Part shown: piece by piece, positions 57,703 to 64,000 of the stretch
Layout: the number at the start of each line of letters is the position of its first letter
How positions within the stretch are numbered: the stretch's first letter is position 1
Source of the DNA: Rutpela maculata
Lineage: Eukaryota; Arthropoda; Insecta; Coleoptera; Cerambycidae
DNA: 64,000 nucleotides
Assembly: GCA_936432065.2 (NCBI GenBank)
Contig: OW386285.2
Coordinates: forward strand, 101,375,869 to 101,439,868
Reading direction: 5' to 3'
The notes under the pieces: model-generated
What the model was told of the DNA's origin: nothing
Seen by the model: the letters and a program-made list of their open reading frames with translations, nothing else
Database searches by the model: none
Position numbers and translations under genes: made by a program

Positions 57703-58656
57703 ATGTTTTGTGTCGATTTACTAATTATTTTGACACAGCTCGCTGTAATAATAGAAGACAATATTTATTTCTACAAATTGATGATAGGCAACGTATGTGA
57801 CAAGTATTTTACTCAAAGTAGTTTTAAGTATCAAATTTTAACTAAGTGTGTAATGTTTCTACACGCATTTTGCGGATGTGACACAACTTCTGCCTTTTCA
57901 AGAATTGGGAAAAAGAAAATTAGTATACTTCTGAAATATCCATTCTTACAAAAAGATGTGCAAGTTTTTTGCGGTCGACAAGCTACAAAGGCAAGGATAT
58001 TTGCTACTGGCATAAGTTGTATCGTAGCACTGTATGGTTCAGATCCAATGAAAAACACTTGTTTACACGTTCTGCGTTTTGAATGTTTTAAAAAATGCAC
58101 TTCAAAAGCATCATGTAAATGATCTGTTCTCCCACCAACCGAAGAGGCTGCAAACGAGCATATATTGAGGGTGTACTTTCAAATACAGAAATGGTTAAGA
58201 TTTGCAGATAAAAATCCTGAAGAGTATGGTTCGAAAGATACCATAAATGGATTAATGCCAGTGACAACAACAAAAAAATCATTTGCCAGATAATTTATTG
58301 AAGACTATTTGCTGTATGTGTAAATCGGGTTGCAAAACAAAACTTTGTTCATGTAAAAGGATATGGATTAAATTTTTGTAATGGATTAAATTGCAACAAC
58401 TGTTCTGAAATAACATTGAAACAAATTGAGGACGAACTTGACGACGATGAAGACGATGTTTTATCGATTTCTGAAATGGAAACAGATGAAGCAGACTTTA
58501 AAAATTCATTTGTTACAGCGGAAGACATTGACAACAACGAAGCAAGCAATGTTTCGAAAACTGAGGATGATTTTCAAATTAATAGTGAAGAAAGTTCCGT
58601 CGATGAAGATGAATCAGATGATTCAGATTTTGTTTTTAAAAAAAGGAAACTACAAT
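57703..58656 (+). pseudogene. CXC-domain transposon-associated protein, remnant 2
   Basis: Frame 1 gives FLHAFCGCDTTSAFSRIGKK, ATGISCIVALYGSD and LRFECFKKC; after a stop and frameshifts follow LPPTEEAANEHILRVYFQIQ, a decayed cysteine block CMCKSGCKTKLCSCK, and an acidic tail DELDDDEDDVLSISEMETDE ending SDDSDFVFKKRKLQ with a basic, NLS-like end. It shares the LPPT-x-x-AA-x-EH-x-x-RVY-x-QIQ-x-W block and CXC spacing with 3,564-4,518, but keeps the GCDTT region that copy lost. The N-terminal part is missing here. Function unknown; DNA binding by the CXC segment is inferred from Tesmin/TSO1-like domains. It sits in the middle of the long-TIR element. Confidence 0.75.
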
Positions 58657-58659
58657 AAT

Positions 58660-59640
58660 ATTTGTAGTATAATTAAAGAATATCTTTATTCTTCTTCTGT
58701 ACCACTGCATTACATCTCTACCAACGTTCCCTTACATATGAAATAAATGGTACGGCCAGGCCGAACTTACTTCCTCGACTGACTTTCAAATTCAAATTAA
58801 ATAACTTTTATGTGAATTTTACGAAAAAGCAAATAATGGTATGTGGTTAGATCAATTTACAAAATTGTTAAAGATGTTTTCTAGAAAATCGTTTTTCCAT
58901 ATGAGATATCATTCGCAGCACTATAAGGTTCAAAATTGAGACCACTATACTGTTCCTACTATATGTTAATAGCATATTAACTCGCATATTATATATAATA
59001 ATAGTATTTCAAAAAATATGTTTGTTAATCAATTTACTTTAGTTCGCCATTGAATATTGTATAATATCTGAAATAATCGTGTGATGATGACATATTCTGT
59101 ACAATATTATGTAATTTTAGGAAGACTGTAATATGTAAAGAATAACAACACAACTTTTAATTGTTTTTCTTCACATAATAAGTATTTCATGAATAGCGCA
59201 TAAAACATGTATATTTGCTTCATATTAATATTAAGTAAACTAGATTAGTGACTTAACTGACTTTGGCCATAAGTCTTATTAAAATTTGTATACTTATATA
59301 TTTATATGATAATTTATTATTTAAATTATTATTGATATTATCTTGTACAGCAACCTGTAAATGATCTATGTATGTTGATTTATAGGCGAATAAAAAATAA
59401 ATAAATAGGTAAACCAGTTAAAAGTAATCACGTTAATTTTATAAATAGAATATATTTTAAGTATCATTTATGTAAATGTTGTCTTCAATTTTCTTTATAT
59501 TCAGATATCCAGTCTGGTCCCACAAAATAAATATTTTGAAACTAAAATTTCCAATGCATTTTCATTTAATAACGGCTAAACAAATTATTTTACGTAACAA
59601 TAAATTAAAAATTGAAAATAAACACAAAACACAAACATTA
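58660..59640. other. AT-rich interior of the long-TIR element
   Basis: Nearly 1 kb of very AT-rich DNA with no frame or repeat of note between the acidic tail and the right arm. Confidence 0.5.
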
Positions 59641-59939
59641 AAAAAAAAAAACGGAATATCAGATATGACAAGAGCCGAAAACATTATAAAATAATAAAGA
59701 TTGTTGAATTTACGATGATTAATATATTCTTACTTTATTAACCAATCAAAACGTACAATTTCAAAAAAATCGACCAATAGGATTTGTTTAAACTGAGAAA
59801 AACGGCTATCGATAAGTGGAAAAAATCGAGAAAAATGTATGTTACTTTTTCGTAGTAGCCATGTGTCAAACTAAAAAAGTCATTGAAATTCTTAAAATCT
59901 GACCTTTTACGTCTTCATCTTGATTTCTGTACACAAAAT

Positions 59940-60170
59940 GAATGAGAAAAAGCGATTTGGCGATGTTTCACAAGAAAATACCTATTGACGAATGAATGAA
60001 AGTGTCCCAGTTAAAACGGGAAACACTAAAAATTCTATATGGAAACAATTAAAAGCTTTTTGCAAAGAGCGGCATTATTCCCTCGAAAAAAATATGGCTA
60101 CTATGATGAACTTGCAAATATTTTGACTGACTGGGGTTATAACATGATAAAGAACATTAGAAAATGTTTT
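59940..60170 (+). pseudogene. Possible core-binding domain of a tyrosine recombinase
   Basis: NEKKRFGDVSQEN, then after a stop SVPVKTGNTKNSIWKQLKAF, CKERHYSLEKN and, one frame over, YYDELANILTDWGYNM. The N-S-IW-x-QF-x-x-FC-x-ER...L-x-I-L-x-DW pattern is what I expect of the N-terminal SAM-like region in insect Crypton-type recombinases, the part missing at 15,314-16,071. Broken by a stop and a frameshift. Confidence 0.4.
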
Positions 60171-60273
60171 TATTTTTTATTATAAATCGTTATTTTTAAA
60201 ACATCAACTAAATAGTTTTGTTGTTTTAATAATTATTTTAGATAATATTTTTTAATCATATATTAATCTTCTG

Positions 60274-60466
60274 TAATACACACGAGCTTGATTTTCTACT
60301 TGAGTAAATTTTTTTTGAGTGACTCAAACCTGTTTTCCATGAAAATTATGCTCGAATTAAGGGACATAGGAAAAATGCCCTTAATTCTCGAATAATTTTC
60401 ATGGGAAAACAGGTTTTTGTCCAAAAAAAATTTACCCGGTAAAAAATCGACCTCTTGTGTATTAAT
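60274..60466. repeat. Long hairpin 4
   Basis: TAATACACACGAGC and AACCTGTTTTCCATGAAAAT pair with ATTTTCATGGGAAAACAGGT and TCTTGTGTATTA; AATTAAGGG/CCCTTAATT closes the stem around a ~15-bp loop. Lies at the right end of the 59,728-60,475 insertion. Confidence 0.85.
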
Positions 60467-61602
60467 ACCCGAATAAAAACTTAACAAACTATATTTTGTT
60501 AAATAAAAGAATCAGCATATACGAAAAAGACTAGAAATGTTGAAAAAATGACTCGATATGATGAAAATGGAGTGATGTATACCACTAATTAAGTTAGTTG
60601 CCTAGTTACAATATTCAGGGAGTGGGGAGATAATTTTTTTTTTCGAAAGTGCGTTATGTCCTCAATGGTGCTTTATGCGATGTAATTAAAAAAGTTTTAG
60701 TTGTGGATAATTTTCAACTAGCAGAGAGAGAAATATACTCATTTTGGAACAATATGCGCAAATTTCAAGAAAAAATACCAATATGTTTACTTATAATCGA
60801 CTGAAACGCAAAAACTAAAGTATCACGGATTCAAATGCAAGTAGAACATCATTCTTTTTTAAAACGTTGGTTATTTCATATTCTTTCATAATTCGTTTAT
60901 CGTTTTTGGTTTCACAAAAAAGTCACGTAGTTATTTGAAATTGTTTATACGTGCAATATCCATAATTAGAATTAAATTCCAAAAAATTAGTTTAAATTTA
61001 AATTTTTTTTGTCTTTCTAAACACCACCGTAAAATACATGTAAAAACCTACGCTTTAAAAGAAAAATTGTCCCACTACGAGTCGATGCACTTAAACAAAA
61101 TGCGATGGAAATTTCGAAATTATTGTTGAATTTTAGCCGTTTGAATAAATATTTTGCTCTAAAATTTGGCACGGAGGTTTAGTTCAATAAAGGGCATGGT
61201 TCCACCAACTTTCGTTAAAATTGATGGATTATTACATCATTTTCTTAAACTGTTAAAAGAAGGGAATTTTTGGTGGTTTTTATTTTTTTACAAATTTACA
61301 AATTATCAAGAAGTTTCTTCATATGCCTAGTCTTATTCATAATTTTATAGCGAACAGTTTGGTATTTTTATTATTGCGATACGATTACTATGACATAAGA
61401 TAATAGGAAAAATGTCAGAAAATTTCTGTGTTGAAAAATGGATTGTTAAAATTCTACAAGAAGCAATGGACGCATTTTGGAAAAAATTGCTCAGAGCACT
61501 TGTTATTATACCTACAACAAATTAAAACAATAAAATTGCTGTAGCCAGAGAATTCCATTCAAATTTTATTCTGACTCCACTAATATAACTTTTGACGCAC
61601 CA

Positions 61603-63189
61603 GGAATTTTTGGGCGCAATTTTTTTTTCATAATCAGGAAGTCATAGTACATAAGAATCAATAATAAAATTTCTGGTGGAATGTTGTGACCAAAAATAAT
61701 CAATTCAACTGTACTATAAGTGAGGGAAAGTTTATTAAGAACTCCATCGTCACAGTAGCTTCAGTACCTTTAAGTTTCTCATTTGGGTAAATGAACAATG
61801 GTGGCTTTTGATGAACTCACTTTCTTCATCGGTTCATTCTGCCATATTAGGTCTTTTTTTAAATTATGTTGTTATACTAACTGTGATTCAGTGCTTCATG
61901 TATAAATCAAATCAGATCTACATCATGCATAGTAAATTAAGGACAGACCCCAGAAGATGTTAAAATCGACTACATACAATGGTTAAACTGATATCAATCG
62001 ACTGTCACAAAAAGATTCAAATTTTTCTTTAAAAAGCACATTCAACAATTTAGGTTTGGGTGCTGAAGGAATTGGGATTTACTGAAATTTTGGATCTCTT
62101 GTAGTTAGCCTTAAAAGTTCCCTATGAACGATTATGCTTGAATATTTATCAGAACTGAATACAGGAAAATGCTTTTAAGGGCAATATATAAGTTATATAA
62201 AGCTTTTCTGTTTTCGTGAACCATCTGATGCTTTTCCCTAAAACTCTGGTCGAATGAAAACCATTCTTTATCATGATTAAAAACGTACGTCCCAATTCAT
62301 AATTTCATTTTTTTTTAAGCAAAATCAGATTTGCGTGTACTTCTTAATGGTTTTCTTAAGTAAAATTTTAGTGAGCTTTGAAAAATTCGGATTTCAACGC
62401 ACTTTCCAAAATTTCATGTCATCGGGCGACATGACGTCTTTTGAGATTATGTATGTCGTCGGCATACAATTTCGGCGTACTTTCCAAAAACTTTGTGTTA
62501 CAGTCTGTGGAAACTGAAGGCAGATTTGACTGCAGCTTGGAAAATATTTTAATTTATTAAATTTCGGCGATGTTGCTGTAGTTCTATAACAATATAAACA
62601 ACAAAAACAATACCGATTTTCTACTAATATTCAATACCGAACAAATTTTTATATTGAATTTGGATCATTACAATTACTTTGCCTCTCCATACAATGTACA
62701 CTTGTATTAATTTTATTAATAGACAGATAGAAGCCTCGATAAACTTTGAACAACAATTCCATAACATAATGAGAGATTATCGTTGTCTGAATCAAACAAC
62801 TGTTATCATGATAAAATGTAAACAAATATTGCAACGTGTAAAGAAAAGACGTCTGTTTTGAAATGGAGTTGTATGCATACTACAATAATACTAAGGATTT
62901 TTCCAAACGGTAAAGATTATTAGGTAAATTAAGTTCAACCCAAAAAATGTGGTCAATTAAAGACTCCAATAGAACTAACAGATTAATTTATTAAGTGCTG
63001 GTACCAATGCGAAAAGCTTTTCGAATATGACTAGCCTAAGTCTGAAGAAGGCTGCTCAAAGGAGTCGACAGTATTACACAGCTATACTTCAATTAGATGC
63101 CGAGGATGGAATGAGAATCCTTCATCTAGATTGGAGATTGTTTAAGGGGTCGCTCTTCACCTCGACCTAAAAAATCTTTTGTGAAATCC
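61603..63189. other. AT-rich DNA without recognised genes
   Basis: No domain, splice-compatible exon or repeat could be supported. A 60-codon frame at 62,679-62,861 (KQILQRVKKRRLF end) has no recognisable relative. Confidence 0.45.
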
Positions 63190-63637
63190 AAGATTTCTAT
63201 AAAGTTTGTGATTTTCCTATATCTCCTATATCTTCAGGCGTTAATTCCGCCTGTTCTAGGTACTTTAGCCTAATGCAGATTAGTACCTTGCATTCACAAA
63301 GTACACGTTCCGCAGTCTAAGTTGCAGATTCACAGTATCTGTAATTGTCATCTTCTGCCATGTCCATATTCTTGGGATGATATCTCGAGGGGTAGTGGCC
63401 AGTTAAAAGGCCTGTGAACAGACTTAGATCGGACTTTTCGAGTTCGAAAAGCCTTGTGGCATTCTTTGTCGAATAGGTTATAAACCTTTTCGCTTGTCTT
63501 TGGAGGAGTATTCCTCCAGTAGGACTTCTTTTGTTTTTTTTTCCCATTTTAGGACCTCCTCCGTTATGTGTCCCTTAGATAAGCCGCAGAACGGTTCGGG
63601 TCCGAAAAATGGTATCCTTCACCTAACGTTACAAGAG

Positions 63638-63640
<3 letters not shown>
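63190..63640 (-). pseudogene. LINE C-terminal remnant
   Basis: Reading leftward: KEVLLEEYSSKDKRK, RQAKRFITYSTKNATRLFEL, EKSDLSLFTGLLTGHYP, then CESAT, VLCECKVLICIRLKYLEQAE and LTPEDI. GLRQAKRFI, LLTGH and the terminal C-x-C-type knuckle identify the region after RNase H in an I/R1/Loa-type LINE. Frameshifts and loss of everything upstream mark it as dead. Confidence 0.75.

Positions 63641-63670
<30 letters not shown>
63641..63670. repeat. (TG)15 microsatellite
   Basis: Perfect 30-bp TG run next to the LINE remnant. Confidence 0.95.
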
Positions 63671-63674
<4 letters not shown>

Positions 63675-64000
63675 GTCTGATCGCACTGGTTTAAACCAAC
63701 TAGCCAGTCTCTTTGTACATGAATACATACATTCCGAGAGATATGGGTGACAGGTATTTCGCTCGATGACTGGAAAACTGTAATCCTCGCGCTACTACAT
63801 AGAAAATTGATATGAGAAATCATAAAGAACTTCCATGTCCTGCGGAACTACTTACCTATGTTTTAAAACCACTAATCCGATCGGCATCATATCAAAAGTA
63901 CTGGAGTACTCATTGAGACGTGCATCTAAAAAAATCAGAATCCATGGACTTTGGAAAAAGTTATCGGGAACAAAAGAAAATTTCAAAGACAGACATATAC

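Larger units (their letters stand above)
59728..60475. mobile_element. ~750-bp insertion in the right arm
   Basis: Interrupts an arm that is continuous on the left side (there GATGAATGAAAACTTAAC at 57,605-57,635 inverse). Flanks read GATGATT on one side and GAATAAAAACTTAAC on the other, leaving a possible 4-base GA(A/T)T repeat. It carries a recombinase-like N-terminal fragment and a long hairpin at its right end. Confidence 0.65.
54386..61602. mobile_element. Long-TIR element (~1-kb arms) carrying the second CXC-family gene
   Basis: Outer ends GCGTCAAAGAGTT (54,388) and AACTTTTGACGC (to ~61,599) begin arms that pair for about 1 kb: 54,386-55,236 plus 57,333-57,690 against 59,640-59,727 plus 60,476-61,602. 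The left arm is interrupted by a 2,096-bp palindrome (55,237-57,332) and the right arm by a ~750-bp insertion (59,728-60,475). The centre holds the CXC-family pseudogene. Without the insertions the element would be ~4.4 kb. No target duplication was recognised; an alternative left end (GTGCGTCATAAG at 52,934) cannot be excluded. Confidence 0.85.

Noticed and set aside
54386..61602. Polinton/Maverick identity for the long-TIR element
   Set aside because: TIR length would fit, but no polymerase B, integrase, ATPase or capsid-like gene is visible and no 6-bp duplication was found.

Overview
This is a eukaryotic, AT-rich, repeat-dominated window. It fits an arthropod nuclear genome, most likely an insect and plausibly a large-genome beetle. 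The evidence is a spliced cathepsin B-type cysteine protease gene of the kind beetles express in the gut, long introns, GT/AG splice sites, hAT, mariner and long-inverted-repeat DNA transposons, and jockey/CR1-like and RNase H-bearing LINEs. No prokaryotic signature, rRNA, tRNA or CRISPR array was seen. The species cannot be fixed from sequence alone.

Only two host genes are well supported. One is a complete cathepsin B-like gene on the minus strand (34,256-42,729, four coding exons, 333 residues, all introns in consistent phase). Four palindromic elements and one hAT-like insertion lie in its introns. The other is a two-exon piece of an ABHD12-like alpha/beta hydrolase on the minus strand (6,995-7,460): a membrane segment and the start of the hydrolase domain. 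Its remaining exons were not found here.

Nearly everything else is mobile DNA, much of it nested. 0-9.5 kb: an RT fragment, a broken copy of a CXC-domain transposon-associated protein, a foldback element, two hAT MITEs with target duplications, the ABHD12-like exons and two more foldbacks. 9.8-13.8 kb: a 4-kb foldback element whose arms are tandem arrays of ~141-bp monomers. 14.1-17.6 kb: an element carrying a decayed tyrosine recombinase gene. 18.4-21.9 kb: a frameshifted multicopy insect repeat protein split by a THAP-bearing insertion. 22.2-23.5 kb: LINE and mariner fragments. 23.6-25.8 kb: a 2.2-kb element with ~440-bp terminal inverted repeats (TIRs). 26.0-34.1 kb: an 8-kb pair of inverted repeats enclosing an almost complete two-ORF LINE, itself hit by a hAT MITE. 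45.7-48.3 kb: another long-TIR element containing a 5'-truncated LINE with perfect 10-bp target duplications. 48.5-52.9 kb: RNase H LINE remnants interrupted by two hAT elements with perfect 8-bp duplications. 52.9-61.6 kb: foldback DNA and a three-level nest of palindromes around a second CXC-family gene. 61.6-64 kb: mostly unique AT-rich DNA and one more LINE remnant.

The most interesting pattern is a recurrent protein family. It has a GCDTT-type motif, a GW/W-G-x-x-x-P block, a C-terminal cysteine-rich CXC segment and an acidic tail. Remnants recur at 3.5-4.5, 24.4-24.8 and 57.7-58.7 kb, with a possible tail at 47.7 kb. Each lies between inverted repeats: hundreds of bases long for the last three, short and diverged for the first. 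This suggests a group of long-TIR DNA elements whose hallmark protein is this family. The second theme is the density of palindromes, about twenty in 64 kb. The third is a set of natural experiments in which an insertion can be removed on paper to restore the target reading frame or empty site exactly.
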